Source: Cupriavidus yeoncheonensis
Lineage (GTDB): Bacteria; Pseudomonadota; Gammaproteobacteria; Burkholderiales; Burkholderiaceae
Length of the DNA stretch: 64,000 bases
Direction of reading: 5' to 3'
NCBI RefSeq assembly: GCF_905397275.1
Contig: NZ_CAJPUY010000018.1
Span: 100,798 to 164,797, forward strand
The notes under the pieces are model-generated. The model was not told the DNA's origin. It saw only the letters and a program-made list of their open reading frames with translations, and searched no databases. Below, one piece after another: positions 34,809 to 43,958 of the stretch. A program made the position numbers and the translations under genes. The stretch's first letter is position 1. Each line of letters begins with the position of its first letter.

Positions 34809-36562
34809 GCCACGGCTCCGCGGCTGGGGTGCGCCTCGGGCTCGGCGCCACCGGCCTCGGGCGGCGCGTTCTGGGCGATGAAGTCTTCTTTCGCTCCAGG
34901 CACGCTGTAGGCATAGGCCCAGCGGTAGGCCACCGGCAGGTGCGGCCCCCAGTTGCCGTGGGCGGGCGGCGTCTGCGGCGTCTGCCATTCGAGCGACGCC
35001 GCACGCCACGGGTTGCCATCAGCCTTGCGCCCGCGCCACACGCTCCAGGCCAGGTTGAAGACGAACAGCAACTGGGCCGCCGCCACGATAAAGGCCGCGA
35101 TCGAGATGTACGTGTTCATCACGTGCGCGGATTCCGGAATGAACGCGTAGTTCTCGTACGCATAGTAGCGCCGCGGCATGCCCAGCACACCCAGGTAGTG
35201 CATCGGGAAAAAGATGGCGTAGGTGCCGATGAAGGTGACCCAGAAATGCACGCGACCCAGGGTGTCGTCCAGCATGCGGCCCGTCACCTTGGGATACCAG
35301 TGGTAGATGCCGCCGAACACCACCAGGATCGGCGATACGCCCATCACCATGTGGAAATGCGCGACCACGAAATACGTGTTCGACAGCGGGATATCCACGC
35401 TCACATTGCCAAGGAACAGCCCCGTGAGCCCGCCGATGACGAAGGTGCTGATGAACGCGATGGCGAACAGCATCGGCACCGTGAAATGGATATCGGCGCG
35501 CCACAGCGTGAGCACCCAGTTGTAGACCTTGATGGCCGTGGGAATGGCGATGATCAGCGTGGTGGTGGCGAAGAAGAAGCCGAAGTACGGGTTCATGCCG
35601 CTCACGAACATGTGGTGGGCCCACACCACGACCGACAGCACGCCAATGGCCAGGATGGCCCATACCATGGTGCGATACCCGAAGATGCTCTTGCGCGCAT
35701 GCACGCTGACCAGGTCAGAGACGATGCCGAAGGCCGGCAGGGCGACGATATACACCTCCGGGTGGCCGAAGAACCAGAACAGGTGCTGGAACAGCAGCGG
35801 GCTGCCGCCCTTGTAGTTGAGCTGCTGGCCCATCGACACCATCGCCGGCATGAAGAAGCTGGTGCCGAGCGTGCGGTCGAGCAGCATCATCACGGCCGAG
35901 ACGAACAGCGCCGGAAACGCCAGCAGCGCCAGGATGGTCGCCATGAAGATGCCCCACACCGACAGCGGCATGCGCAGCAGCGTCATGCCCTCGGTCCGCG
36001 CCTGCAGCACCGTGGTGACGTAGTTCAGCCCGCCCATGGTGGCCGCTACGATAAAGATGGCCAGCGACACCAGCATCAGGATGATGCCCCACTCGTAGCC
36101 TGGCGTGCCGGGCAGGATGGCCTGCGGCGGATACAGCGTCCAGCCGGCGCCGGTCGGGCCGCCCGGCACGAAAAAGCTGGCCAGCAGCACGATCACCGAC
36201 AGCAGGTAGACCCAGTAGCTGAGCATGTTGAGGAACGGGAACACCATGTCGCGCGCGCCCACCATCAACGGGATCAGGTAATTGCCGAAACCGCCGAGGA
36301 ACAGCGCGGTCAGCAGGTAGATCACCATGATCATGCCGTGCATGGTGACGAACTGGTAGTAGCGGTTGGCGTCGATGAAGTCGAATTTGCCCGGGAACCC
36401 GAGCTGCATGCGCATCAGGTTGGACAGCGCCACGCCCACCAGCCCCACCACGATCGCCGTGATGGTGTACTGCACGGCGATCACTTTGTGGTCCTGGCTC
36501 CAGACGTAGCGGGTCCAGAAGCTGTACGGTCCGTGGTGGTCGGCATCATCGGCGTAAGCCAT
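34805..36562 (-). CDS. ctaD: Cytochrome c oxidase subunit I
   Basis: 585 residues with 12 core helices. Heme/copper ligands are visible: His in YQFVTMHGMIMVIYL (low-spin heme), the GHPEVYIVALPAFG loop (CuB His and cross-linked Tyr; the Glu marks an A1-type D-channel), WAHHMF (two CuB His), and VVAHFHMVMG (two heme His). It reduces O2 to water and pumps protons. It starts 10 bases after the subunit II gene. The hydrophilic C-terminal extension is longer than in minimal CtaD. Confidence 0.93.
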   Translation of the reverse strand: MAYADDADHHGPYSFWTRYVWSQDHKVIAVQYTITAIVVGLVGVALSNLMRMQLGFPGKFDFIDANRYYQFVTMHGMIMVIYLLTALFLGGFGNYLIPLMVGARDMVFPFLNMLSYWVYLLSVIVLLASFFVPGGPTGAGWTLYPPQAILPGTPGYEWGIILMLVSLAIFIVAATMGGLNYVTTVLQARTEGMTLLRMPLSVWGIFMATILALLAFPALFVSAVMMLLDRTLGTSFFMPAMVSMGQQLNYKGGSPLLFQHLFWFFGHPEVYIVALPAFGIVSDLVSVHARKSIFGYRTMVWAILAIGVLSVVVWAHHMFVSGMNPYFGFFFATTTLIIAIPTAIKVYNWVLTLWRADIHFTVPMLFAIAFISTFVIGGLTGLFLGNVSVDIPLSNTYFVVAHFHMVMGVSPILVVFGGIYHWYPKVTGRMLDDTLGRVHFWVTFIGTYAIFFPMHYLGVLGMPRRYYAYENYAFIPESAHVMNTYISIAAFIVAAAQLLFVFNLAWSVWRGRKADGNPWRAASLEWQTPQTPPAHGNWGPHLPVAYRWAYAYSVPGAKEDFIAQNAPPEAGGAEPEAHPSRGAVA

Positions 36563-36572
36563 GCGTCTCTCC

Positions 36573-37898
36573 TCACTTCGTCGCCGCCCTGGGTGACGCG
36601 GACGGCGGCACTACGGCGGCATTGGATGTCGTGTAGGTGCCGGAAGCCGCCGACGCCGCCTGGGAACTGGTCTCGGCCGCAGCGGTGGCTCCTGCCGGCG
36701 CCCCTGCCGACGCCGACTCCGGCGGCGCAGCGCCCGCGCCCTCGCCGCTGCCCTGTGCGCGGATATACGCCGTCAGGGCACCGATTTCATCGTCGGTCAG
36801 CGGTATCTTGGGCATGACCGGGCCGAACCCCTTCACCAGGCGGGCCTGCGGATCGGTAATCTCCTCTTTCAGGAAGGCGTCGTCGACCGGCGCGCTGCTG
36901 CCGTCGGCAAAGGTCTCGGTCCTGCCGAACAGGCCCTTCCACGTCGGTCCTACGCCCGGGTTGCCGTCAATACTGTGGCACCCTGCGCACCCCTTGCTCT
37001 GTGCCAGCGCGCGGCCCGTTTCGATCAGCGCGGCGTTTGCCCCACCGGCTGCCCCGGCGGGCGCGGGCGGCGGTGGTGCCGCCGCCTTGGCAAGCGTCAT
37101 CGCAAAGGTTGGCTGCTTTGCCAGCCACGCGTCGAAGGCGGCCTGGTCTTCCACCACCACCATGCCGCGCATGTTGTAGTGGCCCACGCCGCAGAGCTGC
37201 GCGCACAGGATCTCGAAGCGCCCGGCCTGCGTCGGCGTGAACCAGAACGACGTCACCATGCCCGGGACCATGTTCATGCGCGCGCGGAACGGTGGTACGT
37301 AGAAGTCATGCAGCACATCGCGCGAGCGCAGCAGCACCTTGACCGGCCGGTTCAGCGGCAGGTGGACTTCCGGTCCGCTGATGACGACGTTGTCCTGGCC
37401 GCGCGGATCGTCCGGATTGAGCCCAAGCGGATTGGTGCCGCTGATGAAGCGCGGGTCGGAGGTGCCAAGCTGGCCGCTCTTGCCGGGAAAGCGGAAGGCC
37501 CATTGCCACTGCTGGCCGATGACTTCCATCACCATGGCGTCGCGCGGCGGGCGCACGTAGTCGGCGTACACGAACAGCCCCGGCGCCAGCAGCGCCATGA
37601 CCCCGAAGGCGGTGCCGACGGTGAGCCAGATTTCCAGCTTCCGGTTCTCGGGATGGTAGCCGGCACGGTGGCCATTCTGCCCGTTCTGCCGCGGCGCACC
37701 ATGACGGAAGCGCCAGGCGATATAGCCGATGAACAGGTTGATGACGATGAAGAAGACGCCCGTGATGACCAGGGTAATGGTGAGCGTGTCGTCCATCTGC
37801 TTCCAGTTGGACGCCAGCGGGGTCGCCCACCACGGGCTCAGGAAATGAAAGAGCACCGAAGCGACGACGATGACTACGAGTGCGATGGCCATCGCCAT
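36573..37898 (-). CDS. coxB: Cytochrome c oxidase subunit II fused to cytochrome c (caa3 type)
   Basis: 441 residues from the ATG at 37898, which follows AGGAGGAGG. Two N-terminal membrane helices (about 1-19 and 42-66) lead to the periplasmic CuA domain: HDFYVPPFR then CAQLCGVGHYNM (CxxxCxxxHxxM). A Pro/Ala linker follows, then a class I cytochrome c with CAGCHS and a likely Met ligand in PVMPKIPLT. The tail is Ala/Ser-rich. The fused cytochrome makes this a caa3-type enzyme taking electrons directly into subunit II. First gene of the operon. No assembly genes (ctaB, ctaG) are nearby. Confidence 0.93.
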   Translation of the reverse strand: MAMAIALVVIVVASVLFHFLSPWWATPLASNWKQMDDTLTITLVITGVFFIVINLFIGYIAWRFRHGAPRQNGQNGHRAGYHPENRKLEIWLTVGTAFGVMALLAPGLFVYADYVRPPRDAMVMEVIGQQWQWAFRFPGKSGQLGTSDPRFISGTNPLGLNPDDPRGQDNVVISGPEVHLPLNRPVKVLLRSRDVLHDFYVPPFRARMNMVPGMVTSFWFTPTQAGRFEILCAQLCGVGHYNMRGMVVVEDQAAFDAWLAKQPTFAMTLAKAAAPPPPAPAGAAGGANAALIETGRALAQSKGCAGCHSIDGNPGVGPTWKGLFGRTETFADGSSAPVDDAFLKEEITDPQARLVKGFGPVMPKIPLTDDEIGALTAYIRAQGSGEGAGAAPPESASAGAPAGATAAAETSSQAASAASGTYTTSNAAVVPPSASPRAATK

Positions 37899-38202
37899 AT
37901 CCAACCTCCTCCTCGCGCGTGGCGAGGGATGCGGAAGTCACGCAGGGTTGAGATAAGACTAGTGCATGCCGTCAGGTCACTGCAAGGCGACACGGGCGCC
38001 CTCGCCTGCCGCATCGCACAAGCGGCCGCACGCGCTCGCGCATGCGCCGCAGGCATGGAAAAAACGGCGGATGGGTCGCCCATCCGCCGTTGTCGTCGCG
38101 CGCCGCCCGTGTAGTGGCCAAAGCGCGTGGCTAAATCAGCGATCCTGCAGTGCGGCGCGCATCAGGCGGCGCCGGCCGCTTGCGAGCGAGCGCATGCAGC
38201 GC
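37899..38202. other. 304-bp intergenic region upstream of the oxidase operon
   Basis: Holds the terminator of the upstream membrane gene (38055-38091) and presumably the leftward oxidase promoter. No FNR-type TTGAT-N4-ATCAA box was found by eye. Confidence 0.45.
38055..38091 (-). terminator. Rho-independent terminator
   Basis: A perfect 13-bp stem AACGGCGGATGGG / CCCATCCGCCGTT with a 3-base loop is followed on the minus strand by a run of six T. It terminates the gene at 38203-38706 and insulates the oxidase operon. Confidence 0.88.
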
Positions 38203-38706
38203 TCAATGCGATACATCCTTGCTTTCGAGCTTCCAGTAGCTCACCGCCGCCACCATGCCGAAGATCATGTGGCCGACCAGCGTGTGCCAGCCACGCGCAT
38301 CGGCAAACCACGTGAAGATGCGCGTCATGACATGGAAGTCGAACAGGTAGACGGCCACGCCGAACACTGCGCCCGCGACCAGGGTCATGCGGATGCTCGA
38401 ATCCAGCTGGAACGGCGCGATGATCACGGCCAGCACCATCCCCAGCAAGGCGCCCAGCACGAAGTGGATGACCAGTGCGGCCGCCACGGTGCCCACGCTG
38501 AACAGCGAGGTCTGCAATACGTCCCGGCCCATCAGGATGGCGGCGATCATGCGCGTGGTGCCCCACGGATTCACGCCCGACACCATCGTGGACCAGAACA
38601 GCTCCAGCACCAGCAGCAACGCGCCGGCCGCCAGCCCCGAAACCGCGGCTGCGGTCCAGTCCGGCGAGCGCCGCACGTAATGGTGCGAATGCATGTGAAG
38701 TTCCAT
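38203..38706 (-). CDS. Uncharacterised four-helix membrane protein
   Basis: 167 residues from the ATG at 38706, preceded by GGAGGTGGCT. Starts MELHMHSHHYVRRSPDWTAA; the His-rich N-terminus could bind metal. Four hydrophobic segments follow (VSGLAAGALLLVLELFWSTM; TVAAALVIHFVLGALLGMVL; MTLVAGAVFGVAVYLFDFHV; WHTLVGHMIFGMVAAVSYW), with several His and Trp in membrane regions. I do not recognise the family. It sits divergent from a small membrane gene and just before the oxidase operon, so a link with respiration is possible. Confidence 0.72.
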   Translation of the reverse strand: MELHMHSHHYVRRSPDWTAAAVSGLAAGALLLVLELFWSTMVSGVNPWGTTRMIAAILMGRDVLQTSLFSVGTVAAALVIHFVLGALLGMVLAVIIAPFQLDSSIRMTLVAGAVFGVAVYLFDFHVMTRIFTWFADARGWHTLVGHMIFGMVAAVSYWKLESKDVSH

Positions 38707-38988
38707 AGCCACCTCCGCCTCTCTGTATCGCGGGACAGGCCCGCGTATTTGCACAGGATAGGACACGCGGGGTCGCACAGTTAGACCCGGTGGGGCGAAA
38801 AAGATGCCAGAGTCCGCGCGCCACCACACACGGCACGCCGGCACGTGGCATGGACGGTACGCGGCCCGCCGTGGCGCGGCGCAACAGGAATGCCGTCGGG
38901 CATGCGGGTCAATCCCGATGCAAGCGGCCGTTTATTCGCCACACACTGCCTATACTGGAGCCGTAAGACAGAGAGACAGGAGACCGCC

Positions 38989-39174
38989 ATGATGTGGCAT
39001 TTTCAGGCGCACGATCTTGTATTCCTGATCCCGATGGCACTGGTTGGCGTGATCGCCATGGGCTCGATCCCGGTGACCGCCAGATACCTGCGTATCAGTT
39101 GCCGCACCATGGGCGCACTCATCGGCGCGCTGGTGGCTGTGCTGGTACTGGAGGCGTTGCCGCTGCTGATCTGA
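38989..39174 (+). CDS. Small two-helix membrane protein
   Basis: 61 residues. The ATG at 38989 has AGGAG six bases upstream; a second ATG follows directly. Two hydrophobic stretches (LVFLIPMALVGVIAMGSIPV; MGALIGALVAVLVLEALPLL) flank a basic loop (TARYLRISCR). No family recognised. Placed 43 bases ahead of another tiny membrane gene and divergent from the four-helix protein. Confidence 0.6.
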   Translation: MMWHFQAHDLVFLIPMALVGVIAMGSIPVTARYLRISCRTMGALIGALVAVLVLEALPLLI

Positions 39175-39217
39175 GCCACGAGGCTCAGGCACTTGTCGAG
39201 AGAGAGGAGCGCCGCAG

Positions 39218-39370
39218 ATGTCGATCGGCCTGATTGCCGCCGTGATGGCGGTATTGCTCTGCTTGACCGTTTCGGTCGGAGTGTGGCGATGCAGCCACCC
39301 GTATCGCATGCGCTATCGGCGCTGCGCGCGGCAACGCGCCGGTCTGTGCAGGCACGCAGCCAGGCACTAG
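39218..39370 (+). CDS. 50-residue membrane protein with Cys/Arg-rich tail
   Basis: The ATG at 39218 has AGGAG eight bases ahead. One helix (GLIAAVMAVLLCLTVSVGVW) is followed by a basic tail rich in Cys and Arg (MRYRRCARQRAGLCRHAARH). It lies 43 bases after the 61-residue gene, and the two probably form a micro-operon. No family recognised; the ribosome site and the helix are the main support. Confidence 0.5.
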   Translation: MSIGLIAAVMAVLLCLTVSVGVWRCSHPYRMRYRRCARQRAGLCRHAARH

Positions 39371-39410
39371 GCGCCGCCGCTGGCCGCGTTGCCGACGCGT
39401 GCCGGCAACG

Positions 39411-39650
39411 TCACAGTTCGATCATGGCGAATTCGGCCTTGCCCACGTCACATTCCGGGCAGCGCCAGTCATCGGGAACATCTTCCCAGCGGGTGCCGGC
39501 GATTAGGCCGTCTTCCGGACAGCCCAGTTCTTCGTCGTACACCCAGCCGCAGATCACGCAAACCCAGGTCTTGTAGGCGACTGCCGCTTCAAGCTGATCC
39601 TGCTGCAAACCTTTCTCCCAGAGCGGCCGCGCGCTGGCGGCCCGATACAT
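39411..39650 (-). CDS. Rubredoxin
   Basis: 79 residues. Iron-binding pairs CVICGW and CPECDVG are separated by YDEELGCPEDGLIAGTRWEDVPDDW (in part), the classical rubredoxin fold. The N-terminus is about 24 residues longer than minimal rubredoxins; the ATG at 39650 has only a weak ribosome site, so an internal start is possible. An electron carrier for oxygenases or for oxidative-stress and NO-detoxifying reductases. Monocistronic, beside respiratory genes. Confidence 0.85.
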   Translation of the reverse strand: MYRAASARPLWEKGLQQDQLEAAVAYKTWVCVICGWVYDEELGCPEDGLIAGTRWEDVPDDWRCPECDVGKAEFAMIEL

Positions 39651-39735
39651 TTTCCGGGCCGAATCATACGCGGTTTTTGCGACCGGCGAACATGCGCCGG
39701 CGCCGGCGCCTGTCCGGCACCGGCCACGGAACCGC

Positions 39736-42700
39736 TCACTGGCGGATCGAGAAGTCCACCCGGTTCGGCGCGCCCTTGTCCTTGATGCCCTCGGCGTTCA
39801 GGTGCGGCGCGGTCAGGAACAGCCGGTCTTCCGGCACCTTGCCGTCACGCTCCAGCGCCTGCTTGACGACCAGCGCGCGCTGGTCCGCCAGCTGCCTCAG
39901 ATCGGTATCCGACACCGTGGCATTCGCCATCAGCATCTTCTCCATTTCCTCGGGCGGCAGCGACTTGGCAAAGCCGACGAAATTGCGCGGCTTCTTCATG
40001 GAGGTGCGCTTGTAGACCTCTTCAAGGTACTTCGGATACTCCTGCTTCGACACCTTCAGGTCGGCGCCCTGCTCGCCCGCGTCGCTGTCGCCGGCTTCGT
40101 CGCCTTCCTGCGCGCTCTTGCGCTGGTCGCGCCGCTTCTGCTCGGCCACGCGGGCGTCGAGCCATGCGCGGCGGGCACCAGCCTCGTCGGTGGCCGGGTC
40201 GATGCGGCCGCTGATTTCCAGCTTCAGCGACGGCCGGTCATTGAGCGCCTTGGCAACCGTGGCCACCTTGTCCTTCGCGGCGGGCGTGAGCGTTGCCGTC
40301 CCGGGCGCGAATTCCACATAGCCAAGCTCCTCGCCGCTGCCGCCGCCGCTAAACGCCGACCCGATCAGCGCGAACGGCGACGTAATCGCCTTGGCCAGCA
40401 GGTTCACGATCACCCGCACGATCACGCCGCCGATGCTGAACTCCGGATCCGACAGCGAACCGGAGACCGGCAGGTTGACGTCGATCACCCCGTGGCGGTC
40501 CTTGAGCAGCGACACCGCCAGCAGCACGGGCAGCTTGGTCGCGTCCGGGCTGTCGACCTTGTCGCCGAAGGTGAGCTGGTCGAGGTACAGGTGGTTGCTC
40601 GCGTCGAGCTTGCCGTGGTCGATCTTGTAGGCCACGTCCACGGTCAGCTTGCCCTTGGTGATCGGGTAGCCGGCGTACTTGGCCGCATACGGCGTCAGGC
40701 GCGTGAGCTCCACGCCCGACGCCTTGGCGGCGATGTCCAGGAAGAGCTGCTCGCCGAGCGGATTGATCTTGCCGCTGATGCTGACCGGGGCATCGTCATC
40801 GAGCCGGCCATTGAGCACGATGTCGGCCGGCGTCGGGTCGCCCGACGACACCTTCGACACCGAGCCCTTCATGCCGGTCAGGTTGGCGCTGTAGTTCGGC
40901 CTGACGAAGAAGTCCGAAAAATTGATGTTGCCCTTGTCCACCGACACACCGCCGATCAGCACCTGCGGCTTCGGCCCCGCGGCAGCCGGCGCGGGCGGCG
41001 TTGCTGCCGGCGCGGATGCCGCGGGCGCCGAAGCCGGGTTCGCCTGCGTCAGGCTCGTGGCCGGCTGCGCCTCGCCCTTGGCCGCGCCGCCCGCCATCAC
41101 GTCCTGCAGGTTCAGGCGGCCGTTGGCGTTCAGGATCACGCGCGCATAGAAGTCCGACAGCGCGATATTGTTCAGCGCCACGCGCATCGGGCCCTTGCTG
41201 TCGTCCATGCTGAAGTCGATGCCCGACACCGCCAGCGAGCGCCAGCGCAGGAAGTCGTCGCCGGTCACGCGGTCGACGGAACGCACATTGGCCACCTGCG
41301 CGTTGCCGGCAAACCGCGCGGCAAGCGGCTTGCCCGGCGGCGCGCTGACGGCCAGCCGGCCCTTGACGGTCAGCGTGCCGCTGCGCAGCGCGGCGTTGAG
41401 GCGTTCGCCCACGTAGGGCTGCACCGGTGCCAGGTCGATCTCGCGCAGGTCGAGCTGCAACTGGCTGGCCGGGGCGGCCGGCAGGACATTGCCTTCCATG
41501 CCGATCACGCCGCGCTTGCCCGATTCGGCATGCAGCTTGATGGGCACCGCCGCGGCCGTCAGCGGCCACGCGATGGCTCCCGTGGTCAGGCCGATATTGC
41601 GGTACTGGTGGATGACCGGCCGCCCGCGGTTGATCTCGGCCGGCGCGTAGTCGGCCAGGCGGGCCGCGCCGCCGTCGAGCCCGACCTTGCCGAGGCGCAC
41701 CTTCCAGCCGCCGCCGGCGGGCGGTGCCGCACCGTTCGCCGCGGCCGACGGCGCGCCCGGTTGCTGGCGGCCGGCTTCGGTCTGGCGCGCCGATTCGCTC
41801 GCCCAGATACGCGCCATTTCCAGCAACTGCCCGCGATGGTCGCGCGTCGCCGCAATCTGCGGCTTGGTAATCGCCAGCTCGGCGGCCTCGAAGGTCTGTT
41901 TGGCCAGGTCCAGGCCGATGTCGTCGAGCACCGCCTTGTCGGCCTGGAGCAAGGGCAGGTTCGCGCCCTCGCTGTCGGTCTCGCGCGCACGACGGGCGCG
42001 GTTGGCGCGCTCGGCCCGGTCCGCGCGCGCCTGGCGTGCCGCCGGTTCACTGGAAGAGGCCGCGACCGCCGGCATGACCACCGCCTCGCGCGTAGCGACG
42101 TGCAGCGGTGCCAGTTCCAGCCGCGACTTCTCAAGCACGAACTGGAACACGGGCTGTGCCCACGACATCCTGTAATGGAGCTCCGCGTTGACCGCGGTGT
42201 TGCCGAACTGCGCGTGCAGTGCGTGCGGCCACCAGGACGCAAACCCCTGCGGCTGCAGACCCGTGGTCTCCAGCGTGCCGGCCAGCGTCCCCTGCCGCAT
42301 CGACAATTCGCCCGTATGTGTGAGCGTCTGGCCGTTGGCCACCGTGATCTTCGCCTGCACCTTGGTCGCCTTGTCGGCGTCGGCACTGGCCAGGCCATTG
42401 ACTTCCGCATCGATGGGGCCCAGCGCCAGCTTGCCCGGCCCGGACGGCGCCAACGCATCTTCGAAACCGAAGCGCGCCTGCTTGAGCATGACGCGGTCGA
42501 CGGCGTAGCGCCACCCGGCGTCTTGCGGCTTTGCTGCGGCCGGCGCCGATGCCGGCGCCGCCGCCTGCGGCGCGGCCCTGGCGGCAGGCGCGGCTTGCGG
42601 CAGGAAGGCCGTGGCCAGGTTCAGCGAACCGTCCGCGCGCCGCGCCGCGGCGACGTTCAGCCCTTCGATATCGACGCTGCGCAGATGGGCGCGTTGCGCC

Positions 42701-43647
42701 AGCGGTTCCACGCGGTCGATGTCGAGCGCCAGCTTGCCGTTGCTGACCAGCGGCGCACCCGCGGCCGTGCGCACGTCCAGCTCGCGCAGCGCCGCGGTAC
42801 CCGATACGAAGATGTCCTGCTTGTCCTTCTGCTGGCGGAAGCCCAGAGTCAGTCGCGTGTCGAGCAGGCCATGCCTGACCTCCGCATCCTTGAGCTTGGG
42901 TGCGAACGGCATGAAGCGGGCGACATCGAGCCCGTCGAGGTTGACGTTCAGGTGCGTTTCGCGCGAATCGGCGAACGGCAGGACGGTGCCATCGAGCGCC
43001 AGCGGCGTGCCGTTGATGTGCGCGCTGAGCGTGGGCCGCGTGACGATCTCCACATCGTGCGGCAGGTTCGACAGGAAGGGCAGCGTCAGCGTCAGGTTGT
43101 CGACGCGCACGGCCGAGCCGGCCACCTTGTCCTCATAGGCCAGCGAGCTGCCGGTCACGGCAATGTTGTTGACCGAGAAGCGGGCCGGCTTGGCATCGGG
43201 CGGCTTCGGCGGCTGGGCGGCCAGCTTGTCCTGGATATCGGCAAAGCTCATGCGGCCGTCGGGCTCACGCACCGCATGCACGGCCAGCCGGTCGATATGC
43301 AGGGAATCCACCACCGGCGCGAGGTGCCAGACCGAAGCCAGCGAGGTGTTTGCCTCCAGCTCGCCCAGCGTCACGGCGGGCGTCTTGCCGTCGCGTTCGT
43401 AGATGGTGAGGTTGTTCAGCGTCGCCGCAAGCTCGAACGGACGCACATGCGCCCCGCCCAAGGTCACCTTGCGGCCGAGCGCCTCGGTGGCGTTCTTCTC
43501 GATGAGCGACTTGATCAGCGGCGGACCGCCGAAGTAGCCGGCCAGCCCGAACACCGCCAGCGCAGCCACCACGCCGCCGGCCACGCGCAAAGCCAGCCTG
43601 CGCCGCGGCGTAGCCGTAGCGAACTGGATGGAATCCTTGATTTCCAT
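39736..43647 (-). CDS. Giant DUF748 (AsmA-like) envelope protein
   Basis: 1303 residues from the ATG at 43647 (MEIKDSIQFATATPRRRLAL). One N-terminal membrane helix (about 25-42) anchors a large periplasmic part. It has repeated AsmA/DUF748-type beta segments (GRKVTLGGAHVRPFELAATL; PFADSRETHLNVNLDGLDVA; GKINPLGEQLFLDIAAKASG) and Ala/Pro linkers. Near the C-terminus an OmpA-like motif (YVEFAPGTATLTPAAKDKV) is typical of DUF748. Such AsmA-like proteins are thought to act as bridge-like lipid carriers between inner and outer membranes. Its length is large but within the family range. Confidence 0.87.
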   Translation of the reverse strand: MEIKDSIQFATATPRRRLALRVAGGVVAALAVFGLAGYFGGPPLIKSLIEKNATEALGRKVTLGGAHVRPFELAATLNNLTIYERDGKTPAVTLGELEANTSLASVWHLAPVVDSLHIDRLAVHAVREPDGRMSFADIQDKLAAQPPKPPDAKPARFSVNNIAVTGSSLAYEDKVAGSAVRVDNLTLTLPFLSNLPHDVEIVTRPTLSAHINGTPLALDGTVLPFADSRETHLNVNLDGLDVARFMPFAPKLKDAEVRHGLLDTRLTLGFRQQKDKQDIFVSGTAALRELDVRTAAGAPLVSNGKLALDIDRVEPLAQRAHLRSVDIEGLNVAAARRADGSLNLATAFLPQAAPAARAAPQAAAPASAPAAAKPQDAGWRYAVDRVMLKQARFGFEDALAPSGPGKLALGPIDAEVNGLASADADKATKVQAKITVANGQTLTHTGELSMRQGTLAGTLETTGLQPQGFASWWPHALHAQFGNTAVNAELHYRMSWAQPVFQFVLEKSRLELAPLHVATREAVVMPAVAASSSEPAARQARADRAERANRARRARETDSEGANLPLLQADKAVLDDIGLDLAKQTFEAAELAITKPQIAATRDHRGQLLEMARIWASESARQTEAGRQQPGAPSAAANGAAPPAGGGWKVRLGKVGLDGGAARLADYAPAEINRGRPVIHQYRNIGLTTGAIAWPLTAAAVPIKLHAESGKRGVIGMEGNVLPAAPASQLQLDLREIDLAPVQPYVGERLNAALRSGTLTVKGRLAVSAPPGKPLAARFAGNAQVANVRSVDRVTGDDFLRWRSLAVSGIDFSMDDSKGPMRVALNNIALSDFYARVILNANGRLNLQDVMAGGAAKGEAQPATSLTQANPASAPAASAPAATPPAPAAAGPKPQVLIGGVSVDKGNINFSDFFVRPNYSANLTGMKGSVSKVSSGDPTPADIVLNGRLDDDAPVSISGKINPLGEQLFLDIAAKASGVELTRLTPYAAKYAGYPITKGKLTVDVAYKIDHGKLDASNHLYLDQLTFGDKVDSPDATKLPVLLAVSLLKDRHGVIDVNLPVSGSLSDPEFSIGGVIVRVIVNLLAKAITSPFALIGSAFSGGGSGEELGYVEFAPGTATLTPAAKDKVATVAKALNDRPSLKLEISGRIDPATDEAGARRAWLDARVAEQKRRDQRKSAQEGDEAGDSDAGEQGADLKVSKQEYPKYLEEVYKRTSMKKPRNFVGFAKSLPPEEMEKMLMANATVSDTDLRQLADQRALVVKQALERDGKVPEDRLFLTAPHLNAEGIKDKGAPNRVDFSIRQ

Positions 43648-43958
43648 GTCATTCCCGATGAACTCAACCCCGCTACCGGTGATGCACAGCACTTTGTGCC
43701 CCGGATTTCACTTTTTTTTGACATTATGGCAATGGTTGGAGGCAAAGCAAAGAATTCGTCCTCTGCCTCATCCCTTGTCTTGTCAACAGAACAAGGGCCG
43801 ATCTGATATCTTTACGCCTTTGCGAAGCGTTTGGTCGCAAGCCTGCGGCTTACCCGCCACGTAGTGCCTGCCTCCCCCGCGCTGTACCCTCCGGCCACAC
43901 TCTCCACGCAACCCGTGTTGTGCGCTTCGCATGAGATGCCTTTCATGCGAGTCCATTC
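43648..43958. other. 311-bp divergent promoter region
   Basis: Between the DUF748 gene and the MHS symporter. It contains the inverted repeat at 43772-43797. A candidate sigma-70 promoter for the symporter is TTGTCA (43780-43785), an 18-base spacer, and TGATAT (43804-43809). It is AT-richer than its surroundings. Confidence 0.4.
43772..43797. promoter_or_regulatory. Inverted repeat overlapping a candidate -35 box
   Basis: CCCTTGT and ACAAGGG form a 7-bp inverted repeat 12 bases apart; allowing one extra base, the arms extend to CCCTTGTCT / AGAACAAGGG. The centre overlaps TTGTCA, the proposed -35 element, so a repressor site is plausible. Confidence 0.4.

Noticed and set aside
33448..35019. 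523-codon version of oxidase subunit III
   Set aside because: The extra N-terminal part is an out-of-frame read of the neighbouring subunit III-like and subunit I genes; the ATG at 34143 has a strong ribosome site.
34829..36817. 662-codon open frame on the plus strand
   Set aside because: Antisense to subunit I of the oxidase, whose heme and copper ligands are unmistakable.
39802..43806. 1334-codon open frame on the plus strand
   Set aside because: Shadow of the DUF748 gene, which has clear AsmA-like sequence on the opposite strand.
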